The position numbers and the translations under genes were made by a program. The notes beneath the pieces were generated by a model that was not told where the DNA came from, searched no databases, and worked only from the letters and a program-made list of their open reading frames with translations. From the NCBI RefSeq assembly GCF_001425865.1, contig NZ_LMDS01000001.1:446507-510506 (forward strand): DNA of 64,000 bases, read 5' to 3'. The DNA is from Rhizobacter sp. Root404. Its GTDB lineage: Bacteria > Pseudomonadota > Gammaproteobacteria > Burkholderiales > Burkholderiaceae_C. Positions 41,954-52,403 of the stretch are shown here, in pieces; position 1 is the first letter of the stretch; each line of letters begins with the position of its first letter.

Positions 41954-43612
41954 GTGACCCCAGCCCAGCGCGTCGATTACCGGACAGCCCCCGCCGATTA
42001 CCGGCACTGGAAGCTGAAGTTCGAAGGGCCCGTCGCCACGCTGGCCGCGGATTTCGACGAGAACGCGGGCCTGCGTCCCGGCTACAAGCTCAAGCTGAAC
42101 AGCTACGACCTCGGCGTCGACATCGAGTTGAACGACGCGATCAACCGCATCCGCTTCGAGCATCCCGAGGTCCGCACCGTGGTGCTGACCAGCGCCAAGG
42201 AGAAGGTGTTCTGTTCCGGCGCCAACATCTTCATGCTCGGCGTGTCCAGCCATGCCTGGAAGGTCAATTTCTGCAAGTTCACGAACGAGACGCGCAACGG
42301 GCTCGAAGACTCGTCCAAGCACAGCGGGCTGAAGTTCCTGGCCGCCGTCAACGGCGCGTGCGCCGGCGGCGGCTACGAGCTGGCGCTGGCCTGCGACGAG
42401 ATCATCCTGGTCGATGACCGCTCGTCGGCCGTCAGCCTGCCCGAGGTGCCGCTGCTCGGCGTGCTGCCCGGCACCGGCGGCCTGACCCGCGTGACCGACA
42501 AGCGCCATGTGCGCCACGACCTCGCCGACCTGTTCTGCACCAGCGTCGAAGGCGTGCGCGGGCAGCGCGCGAAGGACTGGCGCCTGGTCGACGAGATCGC
42601 CAAGCCGGCCCAGTTCGCTGCCAAGGTCCAGGAGCGCGCGCTGCAACTCGCCGCGCAGAGCGATCGCCCGGCCGACGGGCAGGGCGTCGCGCTGACGCCG
42701 CTGGCCTGCACGATCGAGCCCGACGCGCTGCGCTACACCCATGTCGACGTGGCGATCGACCGCGCCAAGCGCACCGCCACGTTCACGGTCAAGGGCCCGA
42801 GCGGCGCGCAGCCGGCCGACGTCGCCGCCATCGTCGCGGCCGGCGCCGCCTGGTACCCGCTGCAGATGGCGCGTGAACTGGAAGACGCGATCCTGCAGAT
42901 GCGCACCAACGAGCTCGAGATCGGCACCTGGCTGATCAAGACCGAGGGCGACGCCGCCGCCGTGCTCGCGAGCGACGCCGTGCTGCTGGCGAACCGGGAC
43001 CAATGGCTGGTGCGCGAGACCACCGGCCTGCTGCGCCGCACCTTCAGCCGCTTCGACGTCTCTTCCCGCAGCCTGTTCGCGCTGATCGAGCCGGGCTCGT
43101 GCTTCGCCGGCAGCCTGCTCGAACTGGCGCTGGCGTGCGACCGCATCTACCACCTCGCACTGCCGGACGACGAAGCGCGCGCGCCGAAGATCACCGTCGC
43201 CGACGCCAACTTCGGCCTGTTCCCGATGATCACCGGCCAGAGCCGCCTCGGCCGCCGCTTCTACGACGAAGCGCCCGCGTTCGACGCCGTTCGCGCCCGG
43301 GCCGGCCAGCCGCTCGACGCCGACGCCGCGTTCGCGCTCGGCCTGGTCACCAGCAACCCGGACGACATCGACTGGGCCGACGAGGTCCGCATCGCCGTCG
43401 AGGAGCGCGTGTCGATGTCGCCCGACGCGCTGACCGGCCTGGAAGCGAACCTGCGCTTCAACGGCCCGGAGAACATGTTCACGCGCGTCTTCGGCCGCCT
43501 GACCGCGTGGCAGAACTGGATCTTCCAGCGCCCCAACGCAGTCGGCGACAAGGGCGCACTCAAGGTCTACGGCAAAGGCGACAAGGCCGCGTTCGACTGG
43601 AATCGGGTTTAA
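41954..43612 (+). CDS. boxC: 2,3-Epoxybenzoyl-CoA dihydrolase (benzoyl-CoA-dihydrodiol lyase)
   Basis: 552-residue member of the crotonase superfamily in its long BoxC form. The N-terminal crotonase unit has VFCSGANIFMLG near residue 85 and GGYELALACDEIILVDD near residue 138; a second repeat has SCFAGSLLELALACDRI near residue 382. BoxC opens 2,3-epoxybenzoyl-CoA, releasing formate and an aldehyde-CoA. GTG start with a strong AGGAG site. boxB follows 12 bases later. The gene begins the order boxC-boxB-boxA common in Burkholderiales. The later pathway enzymes (aldehyde dehydrogenase, ligase) are outside the window. Confidence 0.95.
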   Translation: MTPAQRVDYRTAPADYRHWKLKFEGPVATLAADFDENAGLRPGYKLKLNSYDLGVDIELNDAINRIRFEHPEVRTVVLTSAKEKVFCSGANIFMLGVSSHAWKVNFCKFTNETRNGLEDSSKHSGLKFLAAVNGACAGGGYELALACDEIILVDDRSSAVSLPEVPLLGVLPGTGGLTRVTDKRHVRHDLADLFCTSVEGVRGQRAKDWRLVDEIAKPAQFAAKVQERALQLAAQSDRPADGQGVALTPLACTIEPDALRYTHVDVAIDRAKRTATFTVKGPSGAQPADVAAIVAAGAAWYPLQMARELEDAILQMRTNELEIGTWLIKTEGDAAAVLASDAVLLANRDQWLVRETTGLLRRTFSRFDVSSRSLFALIEPGSCFAGSLLELALACDRIYHLALPDDEARAPKITVADANFGLFPMITGQSRLGRRFYDEAPAFDAVRARAGQPLDADAAFALGLVTSNPDDIDWADEVRIAVEERVSMSPDALTGLEANLRFNGPENMFTRVFGRLTAWQNWIFQRPNAVGDKGALKVYGKGDKAAFDWNRV

Positions 43613-43624
43613 ACGGAGTACCCC

Positions 43625-45058
<1,434 letters not shown>

Positions 45059-45068
45059 CGACACACCC

Positions 45069-46352
45069 ATGGACATGGCCGTTGACGCGAAGGTGATCAA
45101 GCAGCACTTGATCGATCCGGAGATCTGCATCCGCTGCAACACCTGCGAGGCCATCTGTCCGGTGCAGGCGATCACGCACGACTCGCGCAACTACGTCGTC
45201 GACGCGGCCAAGTGCAACCTGTGCATGGCCTGCATCTCGCCGTGCCCGACCGGCTCGATCGACAACTGGCGCACGGTGCCGCGGGTGAAGGCCTATCCGA
45301 TCGACGAGCAGCTTCTGTGGGACGAGCTGCCGGCCGAGCTGTCGCCCGAACAGCTCGCGGTCGAAGGGGTCGCGGCCGACGCGATCGCCGTCGAGGTCGT
45401 CGAAACGGCGGCCACCGCTGCGGCCGGTGCGGTCGACGCGCCGTTCAACAGCGCGCAGTACGGCGCGACGCTGCCGCCCTGGTCGGCGGCCCACGCCTTC
45501 ACCAACCTCTATGGCCCGAAGGCGGCCGACAAGAGCATCACCGCCACCGTCGTCGGCAACGTGCGGGTGACGGAGGTCGGCAGGGAGTACGACACCCACC
45601 ACCTCGTGCTCGACTTCGGCGCGATGCCGTTCCCGGTGCTCGAGGGCCAGTCGATTGCGGTCGTGCCGCCGGGCACGGACGCCGACGGGCGCGCCCACCA
45701 CCCGCGCCAGTACTCGATCGCGAGCCCGCGCAACGGCGAACGGCCGGGCTACAACAACGTCTCGCTGACGATCAAGCGCGTGCTCGAGGACCACCAGGGC
45801 CGCCCGGTGCGCGGCGTCGCCAGCAACTACCTGTGCGACCTGAGCGTCGGCCAGACGGTGCAGGTGATCGGGCCGTTCGGGGCCAGCTTCCTGATGCCCA
45901 ACCACCCGAAGAGCCACGTCGTGATGATCTGCACCGGCACCGGCTCGGCGCCGATGCGGGCGATGACCGAATGGCGGCGCCGCCTGCGCCAGTCGGGCAA
46001 GTTCGAGAGCGGCAAGCTGATGCTGTTCTTCGGCGCGCGCACCAAGGAGGAGTTACCGTACTTCGGCCCGCTGCAAAGCCTGCCGAAGGACTTCATGGAC
46101 ATCAACTTCGCGTTCTCGCGCACCGTCGGCCAGCCCAAGCGCTACGTGCAGGACGCGATGCGCGAACGCGCCGCCGACCTCGCGCCGCTGCTGGGCGACC
46201 CGAACGCCTACTTCTACGTCTGCGGCCTCAAGGCGATGGAGGAGGGCGTCGTGCTGGCGCTCCACGACATCGCGCGCCAGGCCGGGCTCGATTGGGACCT
46301 CGTCGGCTCCTCACTGAAGAAGCAGGGCCGCCTGCACCTCGAGACCTACTGA
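45069..46352 (+). CDS. boxA: Benzoyl-CoA 2,3-epoxidase, reductase subunit
   Basis: 427-residue iron-sulfur flavoprotein. Two [4Fe-4S] ferredoxin motifs (CIRCNTCEAICP near residue 19 and CNLCMACISPCP near residue 50) are followed by an Ala-rich linker. The C-terminal ferredoxin-NADP-reductase domain has HHPRQYSIASPRNG near residue 202 (FAD) and ICTGTGSAPMRAM near residue 286 (NADPH). It feeds electrons to BoxB. It ends six bases before the converging bacteriophytochrome gene, and no terminator hairpin separates them. Confidence 0.95.
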   Translation: MDMAVDAKVIKQHLIDPEICIRCNTCEAICPVQAITHDSRNYVVDAAKCNLCMACISPCPTGSIDNWRTVPRVKAYPIDEQLLWDELPAELSPEQLAVEGVAADAIAVEVVETAATAAAGAVDAPFNSAQYGATLPPWSAAHAFTNLYGPKAADKSITATVVGNVRVTEVGREYDTHHLVLDFGAMPFPVLEGQSIAVVPPGTDADGRAHHPRQYSIASPRNGERPGYNNVSLTIKRVLEDHQGRPVRGVASNYLCDLSVGQTVQVIGPFGASFLMPNHPKSHVVMICTGTGSAPMRAMTEWRRRLRQSGKFESGKLMLFFGARTKEELPYFGPLQSLPKDFMDINFAFSRTVGQPKRYVQDAMRERAADLAPLLGDPNAYFYVCGLKAMEEGVVLALHDIARQAGLDWDLVGSSLKKQGRLHLETY

Positions 46353-46358
46353 CCCGCG

Positions 46359-48545
46359 CTACGAGTCGAACAGGCGGATGCGGCCGAACAGCTGTGCCGC
46401 CCGGCGGGTCGACGCTTCGAGCTCCTCGAGCAGCGGCGCGACGCCCGGGGCGGTGCTGCCGTCGGCGATGTCCATCGCCGCCAGGCTGGCGTTCGCGAGG
46501 ATCGCGCCCATCACATCGCTCGGCACGCCCATGCCGATCGTGCTCGCCTCGTCGCGCACGCCGCCCTGGGCGATCGTCTGCGACAGCGAGCGCTCGAGAT
46601 GCAGGCGGGCCTCGCTGACGCGCTGGGTGCCGGTGCGGTCCACCACGATCAGGAAGAAGCCGAGCACCGAGCCGTCCCGCGCCGGCACGACCTCGGCGCG
46701 TACCGTGACCGGCAGCGTGCCGGCGTCGCCGCCGAGCCGCAGGTCGAGCTCGCCATGCCAGGGCTGGCGCTCGTCGCGCAGCATCGCCAGCACCTTGCCG
46801 GCCAGCGGCGCCTGCACGAACAGGCTCGGCACCTCGGTGCTGCGGGCGTCGCCGTGGCGGCCCGACAGCGTGCCGAACGCATCGTTGACGAACAGCACGC
46901 ACCCGCGCGCATCGGCGATCACCACCGGCTCGGCCGAACTGCCGACGGTGCGCCGGATCTGTTCGATCTGGTGCTCGGCGATCAACAGCCGGACCGCGTT
47001 GATCTGCACGATGATGTCGACCAGCGAGGCACCGAACGCGCGGCCGAGCGCGAGCTCGCTGTTCGTCCACGGCAGCGCGGTGCCGCGCACGATCTCCGAC
47101 CAGGCCGCGAACGAGCTGCGCGGCGACAGCTCCATCGGGTTGTTCGCGACCATCGGCTTGGACGGATCGCCGGCCCAGGTGACCGTCAGCAGCTGCTCCT
47201 TGCGGAACCACATCAGGTAGTCGGGCTTGGTCGTCGACAGCTTCACCGCGAGCACCCCGCTGGCGGTCGGCGTCAGCGGGTCCAGCGCCGGGTTCGCGCG
47301 CGCGACCGACGAGCAGCTGAACAGCCCGTCGCCCGGCTGGCCATCGACCCACTGCAGCAGCGCGCGGAGCTCGGCGGTCGAGGGCGCCTCGCCGGCCGTC
47401 AGCAGCTCGCCGTCGTAGAACAGCGCTGCGCCGGTCGCTTCGAGCGGCTGCAGCACGGTGCGCGGGTTGCGGAACAGCGCGAGTCGCCAGTCGCCTTCGG
47501 TGGACGTGGCCTCGACCAGGCGCTGCTCGAGCCGGCGCACCTGGATCGCGACTTGCGCGTGCGCATAGTTCTCGATCGCCGCGATGCGCGTGGCCGCCAC
47601 CTCGGCCAGCAGATCGGCCGCCGAGCGCACCGCGAAGCGCAGGTTGCGCGGCGCGTAGTGGTGGCAGGCGATCAGCCCCCACAGCTTGCCCTCGCGCACC
47701 AGCGAGACGACCAGCGTCGCGGTGACGCCCATGTTCTTCAGGTACTGCAGGTGCAGCGGCGACATGCTGCGCAGCTGGCACATCGACATGTCCAGCTCCT
47801 CGCCGGCACCCGGCAGCTGGCGCGGCACCAGCGGCGACGGTTCATAGTGCACGTCGACCAGCACGCGCAACCGGTTGCGCAGGTAGAGCTCGCGGGCGCG
47901 CTGCGGGATGTCGGTGGCCGGGTAGTGGTGGCCGAGCAGCGATTCGAGCCGCGGGTCGCGTGCCTCGGCGATGATCTTGCCGTGGCCGTCCGGGTCGAAC
48001 TTGTAGACCATCACCCGGTCGTAGCCGAGCATGTCGCGGAAGCAGCGGACCACGCTGTCGGCCAGCGTGCCGATCGCCGAGGCATTGCTGAAGCGCTGCA
48101 CCGCCACGCCGAGCAGTTCGCGCAGCTGCGGGCCGGGGATGTCGACGGTCTCGGCGCTGGCGTGTTCGGCGCCGGTCGGCTCGATCTCGACCAGCAGCGT
48201 GCTTCCGCCGACGCGGTGCAGCGTGCCCTCGAAATCGCGCGGCGCGCCGCCGACCGGCACCTGGCAGCGCAAGGGCACCGGCTCGGCGAGCGGGGCCGAG
48301 TTCTCGCAGGCCTGGCGCACCTGCGCCGCCAGGTCGCCGCCGAGTTCGGTGACCGGCTGGTTCAGCAGCGCCTCGGCATGCACCCCCAGCAGCGACTCGA
48401 CGTTGGCGCTCGCCTGGACGATTCGCAGGTCGGGCTCGCGCAACGCCAGCAGCAGGCCGTGCGGCTGCACCGAGCCGGCAAGGTGGATCAGCTCACGTTC
48501 GCAGTTGGTGAGATCCGCCTGGCCGAACGCGGGGCTGGTCAGCAC
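46359..48545 (-). CDS. bphP: Bacteriophytochrome without histidine kinase domain (BphP1-like)
   Basis: 728-residue red/far-red photoreceptor. The N-terminal PAS region holds the biliverdin-binding Cys at residue 15 (DLTNCERELIHLAGSVQPHG). GAF follows with YDRVMVYKFDPDGHGKIIAE near residue 178 and YPATDIPQRAREL near residue 210. PHY has the tongue motif PRSSFAAWSE near residue 478. A further PAS (about residues 520-640) and a helical tail follow, but no HATPase domain. This is the layout of Rhodopseudomonas BphP1, which works by binding PpsR2 rather than by phosphotransfer. The GTG start overlaps the ppsR stop (TAGTG). Biliverdin probably comes from the heme oxygenase at 41235. Confidence 0.92.
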   Translation of the reverse strand: MLTSPAFGQADLTNCERELIHLAGSVQPHGLLLALREPDLRIVQASANVESLLGVHAEALLNQPVTELGGDLAAQVRQACENSAPLAEPVPLRCQVPVGGAPRDFEGTLHRVGGSTLLVEIEPTGAEHASAETVDIPGPQLRELLGVAVQRFSNASAIGTLADSVVRCFRDMLGYDRVMVYKFDPDGHGKIIAEARDPRLESLLGHHYPATDIPQRARELYLRNRLRVLVDVHYEPSPLVPRQLPGAGEELDMSMCQLRSMSPLHLQYLKNMGVTATLVVSLVREGKLWGLIACHHYAPRNLRFAVRSAADLLAEVAATRIAAIENYAHAQVAIQVRRLEQRLVEATSTEGDWRLALFRNPRTVLQPLEATGAALFYDGELLTAGEAPSTAELRALLQWVDGQPGDGLFSCSSVARANPALDPLTPTASGVLAVKLSTTKPDYLMWFRKEQLLTVTWAGDPSKPMVANNPMELSPRSSFAAWSEIVRGTALPWTNSELALGRAFGASLVDIIVQINAVRLLIAEHQIEQIRRTVGSSAEPVVIADARGCVLFVNDAFGTLSGRHGDARSTEVPSLFVQAPLAGKVLAMLRDERQPWHGELDLRLGGDAGTLPVTVRAEVVPARDGSVLGFFLIVVDRTGTQRVSEARLHLERSLSQTIAQGGVRDEASTIGMGVPSDVMGAILANASLAAMDIADGSTAPGVAPLLEELEASTRRAAQLFGRIRLFDS

Positions 48546-49975
48546 TACGCCGCGCCCGTGTCCGAGGAAGCGCGGCGCTGCAGGCGGCGCGCGAGGCTGT
48601 CGGCGCTGACGCCGAGGATCGCGGCCGCGGCCGGGAGGTCGTCGCCGGTGCGCTGCAGCGCCAGCATCGTGAAGTGATCTTCGGCCAGCAGCGTCGCGTC
48701 GCGCACGATGTCGGCCAGTGCGCGCTCGCCCAGGCCGGCCGCGAGCGTCTCGATGCCGGCCTGCAGCGCGGCGGCCAGGCCGTCGCGCTGCGTGTCGTCG
48801 AACGCCGGCCGCTGCGAGGCGCGCGCGACGCGCCGCACCGTGAAGCCGATGCACTCCTGATCGCCTTCGGTCAGCAGCGCCGCCGCGATCTCGATCTGCG
48901 CCGCGGCCGCGCCGCTGCGCCGCACCCACGACTCGACATGCCGCGCGATGCCGTCGCGCCGCACCTTCGCGACCAGCGCGGCGAGCGGCGAATCGGCCAG
49001 GCTCAGCCAGTTCATCAGCGGGTGACCCTTCGCGTCCGACTCGGTGGCCAGGCCGACAAGCTCGAGGAAGGCCGGGTTGGCGACCTGGATGCGGCCGCTC
49101 GAATCGGTCACGACGACGCCGTCGCTCGCCGCGTCGACGAGGCGCGCGATGCTCTGGTTCAGCGCGCCCGCGGCGGGCGCCGCGTCGAGGGCGCGCAGCC
49201 GCACCAGCAGGCGCATCGCATCGTCGGCGCGGAACGGCGTCGCGACGACGCTGGTGCCTGTCTGTGTGCCGAGCAGGCGCGCGCGGATCTCGCCGCTCTT
49301 GCCGGTGGCGCGTGCGTTGCCGAGCAGTTCGTTGATCGCGCCGCGCGAATGGTGTTCGAAGCCGGAGCCGATCGGCCGGGCCTTCAGCTGCTCGGCCGGC
49401 AGGTTCCACATCGCCGCCGCGGCCTGGTTGGCCTCGATGATCTGCAGCGTGTCGGCATCGACCACGAGCACCGCGTCGGTCGCGACCTGGAACAGCAGCT
49501 GGTAGCGCGCCTCGGCCTGGCGCGCCTGCCAGTAGCCGCGTTCCATCTCCTGCTGCGATTCGACGAAGCGCTTCTGGATCGCGGCGATCGCGCGCAGGTC
49601 GCGGCCGGCGGCCAGCACCGGGCCGTCGACGCCCAGCCGGATCGCGGTGTAGGCGACCGGAATGCTTTCGTTGGTGCCCAGCGGGTGGTTGACCTCGCGG
49701 CGTCGCGCGATGCCGGTGGCGGCCACTTCCTTCAGCAGGTTCTCGATCTTCGGGCGCGTTTCTCCGCTGACCGTGTCGATCCACGCGCGGCCGACCCATT
49801 GCGCCGCGCCGGGGGCGATCGGGTCGGCGCCGCCCTGCGCCACGTTGCGGATCACGCCGTCGGAATCGATCACCAGGGCGATGTCGCTGGCCAGCGAGAC
49901 GAAGGTCTTCGCCAGTTCAGGCGCCCACGGCGAGAGCGCCGCCAGGTCGGGGTGCTTGGAGGTCGAGTCGCTCAC
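48545..49975 (-). CDS. ppsR: Photosynthesis gene regulator PpsR/CrtJ
   Basis: 476-residue DNA-binding regulator, GTG start. It has an N-terminal PAS-like domain (residues 18-125), a Gln/Arg-rich helical linker (QKRFVESQQEMERGYWQARQ), then PAS1 (about 155-265) and PAS2 (about 280-395), and a C-terminal Fis-type helix-turn-helix (LPAAAAILGVSADSLARRLQRR). PpsR controls bch, puc and puf genes in response to oxygen and, with a phytochrome, light. Only one cysteine is present (in PAS2, GDQECIGF); the redox cysteine found in the helix-turn-helix of Rhodobacter PpsR/CrtJ is missing. It follows puhE by 63 bases and is coupled to bphP. Confidence 0.93.
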   Translation of the reverse strand: MSDSTSKHPDLAALSPWAPELAKTFVSLASDIALVIDSDGVIRNVAQGGADPIAPGAAQWVGRAWIDTVSGETRPKIENLLKEVAATGIARRREVNHPLGTNESIPVAYTAIRLGVDGPVLAAGRDLRAIAAIQKRFVESQQEMERGYWQARQAEARYQLLFQVATDAVLVVDADTLQIIEANQAAAAMWNLPAEQLKARPIGSGFEHHSRGAINELLGNARATGKSGEIRARLLGTQTGTSVVATPFRADDAMRLLVRLRALDAAPAAGALNQSIARLVDAASDGVVVTDSSGRIQVANPAFLELVGLATESDAKGHPLMNWLSLADSPLAALVAKVRRDGIARHVESWVRRSGAAAAQIEIAAALLTEGDQECIGFTVRRVARASQRPAFDDTQRDGLAAALQAGIETLAAGLGERALADIVRDATLLAEDHFTMLALQRTGDDLPAAAAILGVSADSLARRLQRRASSDTGAA

Positions 49976-50038
49976 GCCGCACGTCCTTTCGGTCTCGAAC
50001 AGACAGGCAAGCCGACCATGGATTTCATCCGCCGGATT

Positions 50039-50815
50039 CTAGGCGGGTGGCCCGGTCGCTCTTGAGCGTAAACCCCAATTCCAGAGGGCCTGCGACGGCA
50101 GCGGCAGGACCATGAACCAGTGCTCGAGGATCGCCAGGCTGAGCAGCGTCCCCGCGAAGGTGAGCGTCGTGGCGTCGAACGCGCCGATGCCGTGCGCGGC
50201 CGCGGCCTGCCACAGTTCGACCGCCAGCCAGCTCGAGACCGCGACCGAGACCGGGAACAGCGCGTTCATCGGCGCGCGGCGGAAGTAGGTCTGCAGGTAG
50301 GCCAGGTGCGGAGGCAGGAAGCTCTCGCTCAGGTTGCGCACGCCGAGGAACACGTTGAGCTTCGCGCTCTGCCTCATCACCCAGAAGATCGCGAAGGTCA
50401 GCAGCCCGGTCGGGTTGGCGCCGCCCCAGGTGAGCGCGAACACGGCCAGACCGAGCACGACCAGCGCGAGCTCGTGGTGAAGCAGCGTCTGCAGCGCGAA
50501 ACCGGCGCGCCGCCAGCCGGTCGAGCCACGCGGGCAGGGCGTGCGGCGCGGCCCGGTCACGTAGCCGAGCAGGAACGCGATCTCCTGCCACGCCCAGACC
50601 ATCAATGCGCAGGTGAAGGCGAGGTAGGCGCCGGTCACGCGCACGTCGTCTCTCGTGGCCGCCAGGCCAACCAGCGCGACGCCGAGCAGCACGGTTGCGG
50701 CCAGCATCGTCCACGGGTGGGTGCGGCGCGGCAGGCCGTTGAGGTACAGGATCGCGCCCGTGCTGAACCACCACGCGAACAGCGTGTAGGCCACCGGCAG
50801 CAGGTAGACGGACAC
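50039..50815 (-). CDS. puhE: PuhE, putative photosynthetic complex assembly protein (DUF3623)
   Basis: 258-residue membrane protein with about seven hydrophobic segments. The family landmarks are YTLFAWWFSTGAILYLNGLP near residue 10, WAWQEIAFLLGYVTGPRR near residue 73 and SAKLNVFLGVRNLSESFLPPHL split near residue 150. PuhE modulates reaction centre and bacteriochlorophyll levels in Rhodobacter; its biochemical role is unsettled. GTG start, six bases after acsF. Last of the puh-acsF genes before ppsR. Confidence 0.92.
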   Translation of the reverse strand: MSVYLLPVAYTLFAWWFSTGAILYLNGLPRRTHPWTMLAATVLLGVALVGLAATRDDVRVTGAYLAFTCALMVWAWQEIAFLLGYVTGPRRTPCPRGSTGWRRAGFALQTLLHHELALVVLGLAVFALTWGGANPTGLLTFAIFWVMRQSAKLNVFLGVRNLSESFLPPHLAYLQTYFRRAPMNALFPVSVAVSSWLAVELWQAAAAHGIGAFDATTLTFAGTLLSLAILEHWFMVLPLPSQALWNWGLRSRATGPPA

Positions 50816-50821
50816 GGGGTC

Positions 50822-51904
50822 CTACCAGGTCGGCGCGAGGCGCACGTTCTGCGGCAGCGGGTTGCGCTGCGCGGGCAGGCAGTACAGGCGCGCAAAGGTC
50901 AGGCCAGCCGCCAGCGTCAGGCCCAGGCGCCGCGCGCCGCCGACGAGCCCGCCGCGGGCGCGAGCCGCCTCGGTCGCGACCGAGATCAACCGCAGCTTCT
51001 CGAGGCCGGCATGGAAGCGCGGGTCGTCGAGGTTGAGCGTCAGCGGGAACACCTGCTTGGTGATCTCGGAGGTGATGCGGAACACGTCGAAGTCATACGC
51101 GGTCGCGTCCAGCCCCATCGCGGCGTGCATCTCGGGGCGTTGGTGGTCGCGCACGTACATCGTCGCGAACACCGCGAGCACGAAGAAGCGGATCCACAGC
51201 TTGTTGACGCCGGCGAGCAGCTTCGGGTTGGCGCGCAGCAGCAGCGCGAACGCCTCGCCGTGGCGGAATTCGTCGTTGCACCACAGCTCGAACCACTTGA
51301 AGATCGGGTGGAAGCACCGCTCGGGGTGCTTCTCGACCTGCCGGTAGATCGCGATGTAGCGCGCGTAGCCGATCTTCTCGGACAGGTAGGTCGCGTAGAA
51401 GATGAACTTCGGGCGGAAGTAGGTGTACTTTTTGGCCTTCGCGAGGAAGCCCAGGTCGACGCCGATGCCGAAGTCCTTCAGCCACTGGTTGATGAAGCCG
51501 GCGTGGCGCGACTCGTCACGCGCCATGAAGCCGAACAGCTCCTTCATGTCCGGATTGGTCACGCGCTTGCGGATCTCGGCGTACAGCACGCAGCCCGAGA
51601 ACTCGGAGGTGATCGAGCTGATCAGGAACTCCGAGAACTCCTTGTACAGCGCGGGCGGCAGGTCGGAGCAGTCGGCCATCATGTCGGCCGGGCGCTGGAA
51701 GTGGTCGGTGTTGGTGTCGGCGCGGAACTCGTTCATCAGCGCTTCCCACTGCGCGCGGATCGGCTCGACGTCGATGCGGTCCATCGCCGCGAAATCGGTC
51801 GTGTAGAAGCGCGGCGTGAGCACCGTGTCCTGCAGCGCGGCCTGTGTCGCGGTATTGACCGGGCCCTTGGCGGCCACGGGGGCGGAGGCGGCGGTAGCGT
51901 TCAT
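50822..51904 (-). CDS. acsF: Aerobic Mg-protoporphyrin IX monomethyl ester oxidative cyclase
   Basis: 360-residue diiron monooxygenase that forms ring E of bacteriochlorophyll using O2. Diiron ligands are carried by the segments [16 protein letters not shown] near residue 110, [11 protein letters not shown] near residue 138 and [15 protein letters not shown] near residue 220. Length and motifs are normal for AcsF. It sits between puhC and puhE, as in Rubrivivax, the organism where AcsF was first described. The anaerobic cyclase bchE is not in the window. Confidence 0.96.
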   Translation of the reverse strand: MNATAASAPVAAKGPVNTATQAALQDTVLTPRFYTTDFAAMDRIDVEPIRAQWEALMNEFRADTNTDHFQRPADMMADCSDLPPALYKEFSEFLISSITSEFSGCVLYAEIRKRVTNPDMKELFGFMARDESRHAGFINQWLKDFGIGVDLGFLAKAKKYTYFRPKFIFYATYLSEKIGYARYIAIYRQVEKHPERCFHPIFKWFELWCNDEFRHGEAFALLLRANPKLLAGVNKLWIRFFVLAVFATMYVRDHQRPEMHAAMGLDATAYDFDVFRITSEITKQVFPLTLNLDDPRFHAGLEKLRLISVATEAARARGGLVGGARRLGLTLAAGLTFARLYCLPAQRNPLPQNVRLAPTW

Positions 51905-51919
51905 CGGGAACCTTTCGGG

Positions 51920-52399
51920 TCAGCGCGCGGGCGCGGCCATGATGCGGGCGAAGACGGCGGCATTGGCCGGGCCGAAGGAACCGAGGTCGACGCGCCGCCC
52001 GGTGCCCGGATCGACCAGCGTCAGCCCGCCGTCGGCGCGGCCGATCATCGTGAAGGGCAGCGCCGGGCTCACGTGCTGACGCATGCGTTCGCGCGCGAGA
52101 CCGCGCATCGTGCCGCGCAGGAAGCCGTTGGTGCCGGGCGGGACGGTCTCGACCAGTCGCGTGCCGGTCGCGTCGAGCACGACGATGCTGCCGTCGGGCC
52201 GGTCCTCGAAGCGGAACTCGCGCGTGGCCAGGGCCGCGGCGTCCGGTGAGTGCACCGCGCCGACGCCGGTGATGCGTACCGCGGCGACCGTGACGACCGT
52301 GGCGATCACCATCGCGCCGAGCGCGAACAGCGGCGCGCGTGCGAAGCGGATCGGCGCTGCCGCCTCGCGCAGATCGCCCGGGATGACGTGCGCGTTCAT
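51920..52399 (-). CDS. puhC: PuhC, photosynthetic complex assembly protein
   Basis: 159-residue protein with one N-terminal transmembrane segment (about residues 25-45, LFALGAMVIATVVTVAAVRI) and a periplasmic or soluble remainder. Conserved parts include REFRFEDRPDGSIVVLDA near residue 60 and FLRGTMRGLARERM near residue 93. PuhC aids assembly of the reaction centre-LH1 complex. It follows puhB by four bases and precedes acsF by 15. Short and weakly conserved, but position and pattern agree. Confidence 0.9.
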   Translation of the reverse strand: MNAHVIPGDLREAAAPIRFARAPLFALGAMVIATVVTVAAVRITGVGAVHSPDAAALATREFRFEDRPDGSIVVLDATGTRLVETVPPGTNGFLRGTMRGLARERMRQHVSPALPFTMIGRADGGLTLVDPGTGRRVDLGSFGPANAAVFARIMAAPAR

Positions 52400-52403
52400 C
52401 GTG

